A DNA stretch of 5,302 bases from CAYWEP01 sp964613075 (GCA_964613075.1 CAZTFV010000071.1:1-5302), one strand, 5' to 3'. Shown: positions 1 to 5,043, numbered from the stretch's first letter. Notes: a model not told the origin generated them from the sequence alone. Numbers and translations are program-made.

Positions 1-179
1 ACACAGGAAAGATGAAGAGTTCAGCATCGTTTTGCGAACAGCTGTTGACTGAATTCCATGTGGCAGCAGTTCCAGGGAGCGCATTCGGGGATGACCGGTG
101 TATCCGTCTCAGTTTTGCAACGGGTATGGAACAGATAAAAAAGGGTCTTGACCGCATTGAAAGATTTATCTCTCCTTGA
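1..179 (+). CDS. Class I PLP-dependent aminotransferase, C-terminal fragment (aspartate aminotransferase-like)
   Basis: Only the last 58 codons are in the window; the reading frame begins at base 3 and stops with TGA at 177-179. The fragment contains VPGSAFG followed by IRLSFATGMEQI and a closing helix GLDRIERF. This is the usual C-terminus of fold-type I aminotransferases of the aspartate/aromatic group: the PGxxFG turn, then an R-L-S-[FY]-A strand whose Arg binds the substrate alpha-carboxylate. These enzymes transfer an amino group between an amino acid and a 2-oxo acid in the cytoplasm using pyridoxal phosphate. The catalytic lysine lies upstream of the window, so substrate specificity cannot be judged; alanine or aromatic aminotransferase remain possible. 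The stop overlaps the possible TTG start of the sulfatase by 4 bp, which suggests co-transcription. The family assignment is firm, the exact substrate is not. Confidence 0.85.
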   Translation, partial: TGKMKSSASFCEQLLTEFHVAAVPGSAFGDDRCIRLSFATGMEQIKKGLDRIERFISP

Positions 180-1708
180 CAATCTCTTCTGTCTTACTCT
201 ACAGTATATTTATTGTGAAAAGACACCGGAAGTATGCAAGAAATCACACGTACAGTAAAAAAAGCAAAAATTTATTCCATAAGTCTGTTTTTCTTCTCGC
301 AATTCTCACGGCATTCGTTGTAACGGTCATAGGCATTGTGCGTTCTGAGTACTTTGATAGGAAAGCCAAAGGCGAAGGCAACCGTCCCAACTTTATCGTC
401 ATCATGACCGATGATCAACGGGCAGATACGCTCCAATATATGACAAATGTACAAAATAGGCTCGTATCCCAGGGTATCACCTTTAGCAATAGTTTCATAA
501 CAACGCCTCTGTGTTGCCCGAGCAGAACAAGCTTTTTAACCGGCATGTACGCGCATAATCACGGCGTTTTAACCAACAATAAGGATCAGCAGGGTGGCTA
601 CAGCACATTTATGCAGCATAATCATGATCCGAATACAATTGCCGTATGGCTGCATGATGTGGGGTATAAGACAGCACTTATCGGAAAATACCTCAACGGG
701 TATGGAGAAAATAATCATGTTCCCCCGGGATGGGATGACTGGCATGCTTTTGCAGATCCTGAGTATTATAACTACGATTTAATAGAATGCACAGACTGTC
801 AAAGCGGAAACGCTGCTGTTGCAAGAAATCATTATGGCAAAAATGACGACAAGTATTCGACAGATATCTTGAAAGAAAAAGCAAAAACGTTTTTGCAAAC
901 AACCACTGAGCCGTTCTTTCTCGTCTTTACGCCTAAAGCTCCTCACGGTGGCGGAGGGCAAGAAGACGGTTTGAACAATCCGGAAATTCCAGCACGACAC
1001 AGGGGAACATGTGATTCTATATCGCCACAGAGTTTGGGAGCATATAATGAATCACCAGTTTCCGATAAAACAAAATGGATTCGCGAGAAAAACAAATTGA
1101 GCGCGGACAAGAAGCGCGATATTGAGCGATTTGCAACAGCGCAGGTATGTAGTCTGAAAGCAGTAGATGAGGCAATCGATGAGATGCTGGATGTGGTTTC
1201 GGAGGAGCGACTGAATAACACCGTTGTCATTTTCACAAGCGATAACGGATATACGTGGGGCGAACATCGCTATACCGGTAAGAACTGCCTCTATGATCCA
1301 TGTGCAAAGGTACCGCTCGTTATTTCATATCCAGCAATGACCACTTCAGCATTCCCAAGCGACCAACTGGTAACAAATCTTGATCTTGTCGCGACGATTC
1401 TTGAGTTGGCGGGTGTGCCTATCCCTACACAGGTTGATGGAAAAAGCTTTGTACCTTTGCTGACCGACGTAAATACTTCTTTGCAAGATACGATTCTTTT
1501 GGAAGTATGGAGTACGAGTAACACGTCGCCGACAGGATCCGCAGTACGCACGAAAGAGTATAAATATATAGAATATAACAGGGGCGGTAGGGAATTTTAT
1601 GATCTTCAAAACGACCCCTCTGAAGAAAATAATCAGATAAGAAATCCGGATTTTACCTCAATTATTCAAGATCTGTCCGTGCGACTTTCACAGCTAAAGC
1701 AGCAATAA
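176..1708 (+). CDS. Membrane-anchored sulfatase, N-acetylglucosamine-6-sulfatase-like (type I, formylglycine-dependent)
   Basis: The 510-residue product hydrolyses a sulfate ester, probably on a sulfated sugar or glycan, outside the cytoplasmic membrane. Visible in order: a Lys/Arg-rich N-terminus, one hydrophobic segment at about 37-55 (signal anchor or uncleaved signal), the metal-binding start NFIVIMTDDQR (D79, D80), the maturation motif C-C-P-S-R at 113-117 where C113 would become formylglycine, GKYLNGYG (K171), APH (H257), FTSDNG (D356, N357) followed by H364 and K369, and a C-terminal subdomain ending near DLQNDPSEENN. The LCCPSR and GKYLN context resembles the N-acetylglucosamine-6-sulfatase branch; the true substrate is unknown. 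All core catalytic residues appear present and the length is normal. The start is uncertain: TTG at 176 overlaps the upstream stop, while GTG at 215 gives a more typical basic-then-hydrophobic N-terminus. Neither has a good Shine-Dalgarno. No maturase (FGE or anSME) lies in the window. Confidence 0.92.
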   Translation: MTISSVLLYSIFIVKRHRKYARNHTYSKKSKNLFHKSVFLLAILTAFVVTVIGIVRSEYFDRKAKGEGNRPNFIVIMTDDQRADTLQYMTNVQNRLVSQGITFSNSFITTPLCCPSRTSFLTGMYAHNHGVLTNNKDQQGGYSTFMQHNHDPNTIAVWLHDVGYKTALIGKYLNGYGENNHVPPGWDDWHAFADPEYYNYDLIECTDCQSGNAAVARNHYGKNDDKYSTDILKEKAKTFLQTTTEPFFLVFTPKAPHGGGGQEDGLNNPEIPARHRGTCDSISPQSLGAYNESPVSDKTKWIREKNKLSADKKRDIERFATAQVCSLKAVDEAIDEMLDVVSEERLNNTVVIFTSDNGYTWGEHRYTGKNCLYDPCAKVPLVISYPAMTTSAFPSDQLVTNLDLVATILELAGVPIPTQVDGKSFVPLLTDVNTSLQDTILLEVWSTSNTSPTGSAVRTKEYKYIEYNRGGREFYDLQNDPSEENNQIRNPDFTSIIQDLSVRLSQLKQQ

Positions 1709-1743
1709 TTGACTAACTGTAGGAAACATGCCACGATTGGTAT

Positions 1744-2637
1744 ATGGCTCAGAAGCAGTATAAGCCCCATTACGAGCATCTAAAAAACAAATGGCTTGAT
1801 CGGCAGAAAGAACTACAAAAGTCCCTTTGGGAGAAGCATAAAGATGCGCTGCATTGGTTTGTCATGCATCTGCCCGGCAAGCATCATCTTATTGCCGGGT
1901 CGTTGAGTAGCTTAATGCTGGCAACAGCACCCACGGTACAAGCATTTACCATTCCTAAGATAATTATTGCCAGAGAGGCGATTGCGGCGGATATTGATAA
2001 GAATATTTTTCTAATTAATGATTTAGCCAATGTTGTCCCAAGTGAAGTGAGGCCGCTTCGGCCGGAAGAGGAGGAGCGTATTGCTTCCATTCTCTCAACT
2101 CGCTTTGGTTTCAGAGTCGCTCCCGAGCTTGAGGGGAAGCGATTGAACAGAAGCTATGGATATATCGGTGCGGAGCAGCACTTGGCTCGCTATCCTGGAG
2201 ATAACATGGCTACACATTTTGCTCCGCCGGAGGATGCTGAAAAATATTATTCATCTGGCATGGCGCCTGGGCTTGGTGCATGGGGATATTTTGCTTCCTC
2301 AAGAGACGTGATGACGAAGCTGGATAGTGATCGTGAGAAATATTATATTGCGGTACAGACTTTTTTGGCACCACATTTTACGGAAAATGTCTCAGATCAT
2401 TACAATTTTTTTAAATTCAGAAAAATGCTGGTTGTTAACCCTCAGAATGGGAAAGCACTTATGGCAGATATCGGCGATGCAGGGCCTGCCGAATGGACGG
2501 GGAAGTCTCTGGGCGGATCACCTGAGGTGATGAAGTATCTAGAGCGGGTTGATGGAAGGGGAAGAGGTCCTGTATTATACTTTTTTGTTGATGACAGGGA
2601 TGATACAATTCCCTTGGGACCGGTAGAAATACAATAA
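1744..2637 (+). CDS. Conserved hypothetical exported or membrane-anchored protein, possible double-psi beta-barrel-like C-terminus
   Basis: I do not recognise a named family for this 297-residue protein. It has a long charged N-terminal region (1-46, rich in Lys, His, Gln and Trp), then a hydrophobic stretch at about 48-68. That stretch ends in APTVQA-F, so it could be a signal peptide cut after A67 or a membrane anchor. A hydrophilic middle (about 90-190) follows. The C-terminal block has a conserved look: VVNPQNGKALMADIGDAGP, then WTGKSLGGSPEVMKYL, then GPVLYFFVDD (about 230-284). The layout of NG-K-x-hydrophobic strand, D-x-GP turn, helix and closing strand is reminiscent of RlpA-type double-psi barrels that act on peptidoglycan, but this is a weak analogy by eye. 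The catalytic Asp of such lytic enzymes cannot be assigned. The ATG at 1744 follows the sulfatase stop by 35 bp and has only a distant purine run (AGGAAA, 1721-1726). Co-transcription with the sulfatase is likely. Confidence 0.8.
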   Translation: MAQKQYKPHYEHLKNKWLDRQKELQKSLWEKHKDALHWFVMHLPGKHHLIAGSLSSLMLATAPTVQAFTIPKIIIAREAIAADIDKNIFLINDLANVVPSEVRPLRPEEEERIASILSTRFGFRVAPELEGKRLNRSYGYIGAEQHLARYPGDNMATHFAPPEDAEKYYSSGMAPGLGAWGYFASSRDVMTKLDSDREKYYIAVQTFLAPHFTENVSDHYNFFKFRKMLVVNPQNGKALMADIGDAGPAEWTGKSLGGSPEVMKYLERVDGRGRGPVLYFFVDDRDDTIPLGPVEIQ

Positions 2638-2643
2638 AAGGAG
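2638..2643 (+). promoter_or_regulatory. Orphan Shine-Dalgarno sequence AAGGAG
   Basis: A consensus AAGGAG lies directly after the TAA stop of the 297-aa gene. No ATG or GTG start follows within the usual 5-10 bases. The nearest possible start, a TTG at 2659, is 15 bases away and would open a 35-codon frame running through the hairpin repeats to TGA at 2764-2766, which is unconvincing as a gene. It may be a leftover from before the repeat block was inserted (inference). Confidence 0.4.
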
Positions 2644-2645
2644 AC

Positions 2646-2682
2646 AAAAAGGGGAGGTTTGCGTTTTTGCAGACCTCACCCC
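2646..2682 (-). terminator. Intrinsic terminator-like hairpin reading on the minus strand
   Basis: The arms GAGGTTTGC (2654-2662) and GCAGACCTC (2669-2677) pair over 9 bp with one G-U type pair and a 6-base loop. GGG at 2651-2653 can pair with CCC at 2679-2681 across a one-base bulge. Read on the minus strand, the stem is followed at once by TTTTT (2650-2646), the classic Rho-independent layout. Read on the plus strand no T run follows. There is no minus-strand gene to terminate, so this may be a chance property of a repeat. Confidence 0.4.
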
Positions 2683-2700
2683 TGCCTGCCGGCAGGCAGG
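2681..2700. repeat. Perfect 20-bp palindrome
   Basis: CCTGCCTGCC is followed directly by its reverse complement GGCAGGCAGG with no spacer, so the site is fully symmetric and could form a cruciform or bind a dimeric protein. The symmetry stops exactly at both ends (C2680 and C2701 do not pair). From memory, very similar palindromes are frequent between genes in Patescibacteria and are often mis-called as coding (the translation reads CLPAGR). Confidence 0.9.
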
Positions 2701-2701
2701 C

Positions 2702-2722
2702 CAGCCCCGCTGAGCGAGGCTG
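2702..2722. repeat. Short hairpin within the repeat cluster
   Basis: CAGCC (2702-2706) pairs with GGCTG (2718-2722). Inside, after a C-A mismatch, CGC (2708-2710) pairs with GCG (2714-2716) around the loop TGA. Two heptamers here, AGCCCCG and CTGAGCG, also occur in the repeat at 4500-4548 in swapped order. Confidence 0.6.
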
Positions 2723-2724
2723 CA

Positions 2725-2745
2725 CCCTCTCCTAAGAGGAGAGGG
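2725..2745. repeat. 9-bp stem, 3-base loop inverted repeat
   Basis: CCCTCTCCT (2725-2733) and AGGAGAGGG (2737-2745) are perfect reverse complements around the loop AAG. The hairpin ends 17 bases before the start codon of the 110-aa gene and 6 bases before its AGGAAG Shine-Dalgarno. It could affect translation of that gene if both are on one transcript. No T run follows on either strand, so it is not a typical terminator. Confidence 0.8.
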
Positions 2746-2751
2746 GTAAAA

Positions 2752-2757
2752 AGGAAG
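2752..2757 (+). promoter_or_regulatory. Ribosome binding site of the 110-aa gene
   Basis: AGGAAG sits just upstream of the ATG at 2763, with AGGA ending 7 bases before the start. This supports the first ATG over the internal ATG at 2799. Confidence 0.65.
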
Positions 2758-2762
2758 ATTAT

Positions 2763-3095
2763 ATGAGGAAGAAGCATTTTTACAGTCATATTGTCAAAAT
2801 GGAGGTAATTCAAGTAGAGCTTGATACAATGGATTTATCCCCGGAGGAAAAAGAGCACTTGTTATCGCTTGCTGATTCAAATATTCATCATAGCGTTGTT
2901 GATACAATCCTTTCTGAATTATCACATGAGGATAAAAAGATCTTTTTGCGTCTTTCTGCACAGGATGATCATCATGCAATTTGGCGATACCTGAATAAGA
3001 AGATTGGCAATATTGAAGCAAAGATCAAGAACGCCGCTTCGGATATGCTTCTTAAGCTTCATAAGGACATTGAGGAAGCAAAAGGAAAAAAGTAG
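2763..3095 (+). CDS. Small charged all-helical protein of unknown function
   Basis: This 110-residue protein has no signal peptide and no membrane segment, so it is presumably cytoplasmic. Its composition is strongly helical and charged. A first helical pair covers about 14-50 (VELDTMDLSPEEKEHLLSLADSNIHH), a second about 51-66 (SELSHEDKKIFLRL), then a histidine-containing turn (DDHH, 68-71), and a long Lys/Glu helix at 73-110 that could form a coiled coil (NKKIGNIEAKIKNAASDMLLKLHKDIEEAKGKK). The pattern L-[ST]-x-E-[ED]-K followed by L-S-x-E-D-K recalls short Patescibacteria-specific proteins of unknown function that I have seen before; I cannot name a family with certainty. A good Shine-Dalgarno supports the start. 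It lies 125 bp after the 297-aa gene and 81 bp before the dehydrogenase. The stop codon falls in the loop of an inverted repeat. Confidence 0.8.
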   Translation: MRKKHFYSHIVKMEVIQVELDTMDLSPEEKEHLLSLADSNIHHSVVDTILSELSHEDKKIFLRLSAQDDHHAIWRYLNKKIGNIEAKIKNAASDMLLKLHKDIEEAKGKK

Positions 3096-3117
3096 CCATC
3101 TTTTCCTTCAGCTTCCT
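3073..3117 (+). repeat. Long imperfect inverted repeat spanning the stop codon of the 110-aa gene
   Basis: The left arm AGGAAGC-aa-AAGGAAAA (3073-3089) pairs with the right arm TTTTCCTT-ca-GCTTCCT (3101-3117): 15 of 17 positions pair, with a 2x2 internal loop. The 11-base loop (3090-3100) contains the TAG stop at 3093-3095. It could act as a weak terminator or protect the 3' end, but no T run follows the stem on the plus strand. AT-rich coding sequence could produce part of this by chance. Confidence 0.55.
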
Positions 3118-3176
3118 GTCATGCAGATGTACAGTTTCGGTCAAGCAGAATATATATATTTTTCGATAATAGGACA

Positions 3177-4559
3177 ATGGAGAAGGTAAATCCTTGGCTT
3201 TTAGCAAAAGAGCAGTTGCGTCGTGTTGCTTTGAAAATGGGTCTTGACCCCTTGCTTTTGGCGATACTTCTCACGCATGATCGGATGACAACTGTTTCTT
3301 TGCCGATCAGAAGAGATGACGGGACAGTCAACGTATTTACCGGCTACAGAATACAGCACAATAATCTGCGTGGCCCGTATAAAGGCGGCATTCGCTACCA
3401 TCAGGATGTATCGGAAGATGAAGTAAAAGCGCTTTCTTTCTGGATGACGATTAAAAACGCCGTTGTAGATGTGCCATTCGGCGGTGGTAAGGGTGGAATA
3501 ACGGTAGATCCAAAGACGCTTTCGGAAAGGGAACTTGAGGCGCTGACAAGACTTTTTACCGGACGAATTTCTGATATTATCGGGCCATATTCTGATGTTC
3601 CCGCTCCCGATGTTAACACCAACGGAACAATTATGTCCTGGATTGTTGATGAATATAGCAGGCTTGTCGGTATTGCTACTCCTGCTGTTGTGACAGGGAA
3701 GCCGGTTGAGAAGGGAGGATCGGAGGGGAGGACCGAGGCAACAGGGCTTGGGGGCGTGTATGTACTGATGAGTGTTTTGAGAAGGTTGAAGAAAAAGCCT
3801 CAGGACATGACGGTTGCGATACAGGGATTCGGCAATGTCGGCAAACACGCCGCATATTTCCTGCAGAAGCTTGGGTTTAGAATTGTTGCGTTGTCTGATT
3901 CAAAAGGAGGGATTTATATCCCATCTGGTATTGCGGATATAGAACAGATTGAAATATGTAAAAAAGAAAAAGGGTATTTGGCCGGTTGCTACTGTGTCGG
4001 ATCTGTTTGCGATATAAAAAATAAAGTGAAAGTTGGCGGGAAAGATATCAAAGCTTCTGAAATTTTAACCTTGCCCGTTGACATACTTGTACCTTCGGCT
4101 TTGGAGAATGTCATCACAAAGAAAAATGCAAAAGCTATTCAGGCAAAGATTATTCTTGAGATGGCAAATGGCCCAACGACCGCCCAAGCTGATACGATTC
4201 TACGAAAAAGAAATGTACTTGTTATTCCTGATGTTTTGGCAAATGCTGGAGGTGTGGCAGTGAGTTATTTTGAGTGGTATCAGAATTTACACAATACACA
4301 GTGGACAAAGCAGCAAGTCCTTCGAAAATTGCGGGAGAAAATGGAAAAAGCCACAAAAATCGTGCTACGAATTGCAAAAAGCAACAAGGTGACGCTGCGT
4401 GAGGCAGCGTATATGCTTGCGCTTCACCGTTTGGAGCAGGAGTGGCAGAAAAAAGAAAAAGGCGCACTCAAAACAAACGGTCATTTAGATTTTCGTTCTC
4501 GCCCTGAGCGGAGCCCCGTACCGTCTGGTACAGGGCGGAGTCGAAGGGTTGCGGTTTGA
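3177..4559 (+). CDS. gdhA: Glutamate dehydrogenase (Glu/Leu/Phe/Val dehydrogenase family)
   Basis: This cytoplasmic enzyme interconverts glutamate with 2-oxoglutarate and ammonia using NAD(P). The 460-residue protein has the dimerisation/substrate domain (about 40-170) with GPYKGGIRYH (K69), TIKNA (K93), PFGGGKGG (catalytic K105) and PAPDVNT (D145). The Rossmann domain follows with GFGNVG (217-222) and D241 at the end of the second strand, then LVPSALENVI (304-313), NGPTT (331-335), PDVLANAGGV (351-360) and VSYFEW (362-367). These match hexameric bacterial glutamate dehydrogenases. Related amino acid dehydrogenases are possible, but the set fits glutamate best. NAD versus NADP preference is open, with D241 leaning to NAD. 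Two oddities: a Cys cluster C-x-C-x4-C at 271-278, and a C-terminal tail from about 442 encoded by a palindromic repeat that exceeds the family's usual end near the AAYMLALHRLEQ helix. AGGA at 3171-3174 lies very close to the ATG. The gene is convergent with the CoA-binding gene and overlaps it by 75 bp. Confidence 0.93.
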   Translation: MEKVNPWLLAKEQLRRVALKMGLDPLLLAILLTHDRMTTVSLPIRRDDGTVNVFTGYRIQHNNLRGPYKGGIRYHQDVSEDEVKALSFWMTIKNAVVDVPFGGGKGGITVDPKTLSERELEALTRLFTGRISDIIGPYSDVPAPDVNTNGTIMSWIVDEYSRLVGIATPAVVTGKPVEKGGSEGRTEATGLGGVYVLMSVLRRLKKKPQDMTVAIQGFGNVGKHAAYFLQKLGFRIVALSDSKGGIYIPSGIADIEQIEICKKEKGYLAGCYCVGSVCDIKNKVKVGGKDIKASEILTLPVDILVPSALENVITKKNAKAIQAKIILEMANGPTTAQADTILRKRNVLVIPDVLANAGGVAVSYFEWYQNLHNTQWTKQQVLRKLREKMEKATKIVLRIAKSNKVTLREAAYMLALHRLEQEWQKKEKGALKTNGHLDFRSRPERSPVPSGTGRSRRVAV

Positions 4560-4952
4560 GATTTTTTTGTGAGTCTTCATCAGGCAGAAATTCATAATAA
4601 CGTTTAACCCATACTGCTCTGCGTACTTCTTTGCTTCTTCGTTGATGACGCCTTCCTGCATCCAGATTGTCTTGACTTCCCCTCGGGCGACTGCTTCTTT
4701 GACATGGGGCATGACATCTTCAGAACGCCTGAAGATGTCAACAATATCTATTTGCACCTCAAGCGGCACAGACAGGAGATCGGGATAGGCTTTTTCTCCC
4801 AAGACTTCTTTTTCATTTGGGTTGATAGGTATAATTTTGAATCCTTGCGACTTAAGGTACGATGCAACCTCATAACTTGGCCGATCGGACTTGTTGGATA
4901 AGCCGACAATCGCAATAGTTTTTACATTGGCCAATAGATTAAAAGGATCCAT
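4485..4952 (-). CDS. CoA-binding domain protein (YccU-like)
   Basis: The 155-residue minus-strand product is a single Rossmann-type CoA-binding domain, the type found alone in YccU-like proteins and as the N-terminal module of ADP-forming acyl-CoA synthetases. Visible are the opening strand and loop VKTIAIVGLSNKSDRPSYEVASYL (10-33), the second strand and loop IIPINPNEKEVLGEKAYPDL (40-59), the IDIVDIFRR strand (68-76), WMQEGVINEEA (98-107) and the closing strand LNVIMNFCLMKTHKK (116-130). These proteins bind a CoA moiety; the physiological role is generally unknown. The domain should end near residue 131. The remaining tail (SNRNPSTPPCTRRYGAPLRARTKI by segments 132-155) is encoded by the palindromic repeat and is probably not conserved. 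The ATG at 4952-4950 has no Shine-Dalgarno, and a TATACT box lies so close that the transcript may be nearly leaderless. The gene is convergent with glutamate dehydrogenase and divergent from the proline-rich gene. Confidence 0.88.
   Translation of the reverse strand: MDPFNLLANVKTIAIVGLSNKSDRPSYEVASYLKSQGFKIIPINPNEKEVLGEKAYPDLLSVPLEVQIDIVDIFRRSEDVMPHVKEAVARGEVKTIWMQEGVINEEAKKYAEQYGLNVIMNFCLMKTHKKISNRNPSTPPCTRRYGAPLRARTKI
4500..4548. repeat. Mosaic palindromic repeat at the convergent gene junction
   Basis: The outer pieces CGCCCTGAGCGGAG (4500-4513) and TCGAAGGG (4541-4548) would join into a repeat that I recognise from many bacterial genomes, CCCTGAGCGGAGTCGAAGGG. Here they are split by 27 bases in which GTACC (4518-4522) and GGTAC (4527-4531) form a hairpin around GTCT, extended by CCC/GGG across a C-A mismatch. 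GCGGAG appears on both sides (4508-4513 and 4535-4540). An alternative stem pairs CGCCCTG (4500-4506) with CAGGGCG (4531-4537). The repeat lies inside the coding frames of both convergent genes. Confidence 0.75.
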
Positions 4953-4961
4953 AGCTTTTGT

Positions 4962-4967
4962 AGTATA
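4962..4967 (-). promoter_or_regulatory. Candidate -10 box of the CoA-binding gene
   Basis: The minus strand reads TATACT at 4967-4962, a 5/6 match to TATAAT, only 9 bases before the ATG at 4952. Initiation about 7 bases downstream would leave a leader of around 3 bases, consistent with the missing Shine-Dalgarno. A TTGAAA at 4995-4990 is 22 bases away, too far for a good -35, so the promoter call is tentative. Confidence 0.4.
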
Positions 4968-5015
4968 GCAAATCCGATAGCCTAATAATTTTCAATTTGA
5001 AATTTTTGTTTGCTC

Positions 5016-5043
5016 TTGACAATTATGCTGTATGTGTTATGGT
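5016..5043 (+). promoter_or_regulatory. Candidate sigma70-type promoter of the proline-rich membrane protein
   Basis: A perfect TTGACA (5016-5021) is followed after 16 bases by TATGGT (5038-5043, 4/6 match) preceded by TGT, which makes an extended -10. Transcription would start near 5050, about 11 bases before the ATG at 5061. This supports that start and leaves a short leader with only a weak purine run (AAAGCAAG). It faces away from the CoA-binding gene. Confidence 0.55.

Larger units (their letters stand above)
2651..2746. repeat. Cluster of four consecutive hairpins (mosaic intergenic repeat)
   Basis: The 125-bp gap between the 297-aa and 110-aa genes holds back-to-back inverted repeats at 2651-2682, 2681-2700, 2702-2722 and 2725-2745. 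It is much richer in G and C than the surrounding genes. The outer pieces (GACCTCACCCC... and CCCTCTCCT...AGGAGAGGGG) resemble one widespread repeat type that appears to be interrupted by the palindrome and the middle hairpin, so the block reads as a mosaic. No coding capacity is credible. A REP-like or small non-autonomous element is the best description; copy number cannot be seen in this window. Confidence 0.75.

Noticed and set aside
943..1236. 97-codon minus-strand open frame inside the sulfatase
   Set aside because: It is antisense to conserved sulfatase sequence, and the Ser-rich, Cys-scattered translation has no recognisable features.
2459..2725. 88-codon minus-strand open frame beginning in the hairpin repeats
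   Set aside because: Its first residues (including CLPAGR) are a translation of the palindrome, and the rest is antisense to the 297-aa gene; this is a typical repeat artefact.
2651..2746. CRISPR-like array in the repeat cluster
   Set aside because: The hairpins differ from each other and there are no regular repeat-spacer units.
2659..2766. Small TTG-started frame through the hairpin cluster, overlapping the next start as ATGA
   Set aside because: The Shine-Dalgarno is 15 bases away and the frame is entirely repeat sequence, so coding is unlikely.
3201..3848. 215-codon minus-strand open frame opposite the dehydrogenase
   Set aside because: The translation is rich in His, Arg and Asn with no domain logic, and it lies wholly antisense to a well-supported conserved enzyme.
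4514..4568. Bidirectional intrinsic terminator built from the junction repeat and the T run at 4562-4568
   Set aside because: The T run is 13 or more bases from the end of any stem, so the layout is not that of an intrinsic terminator.
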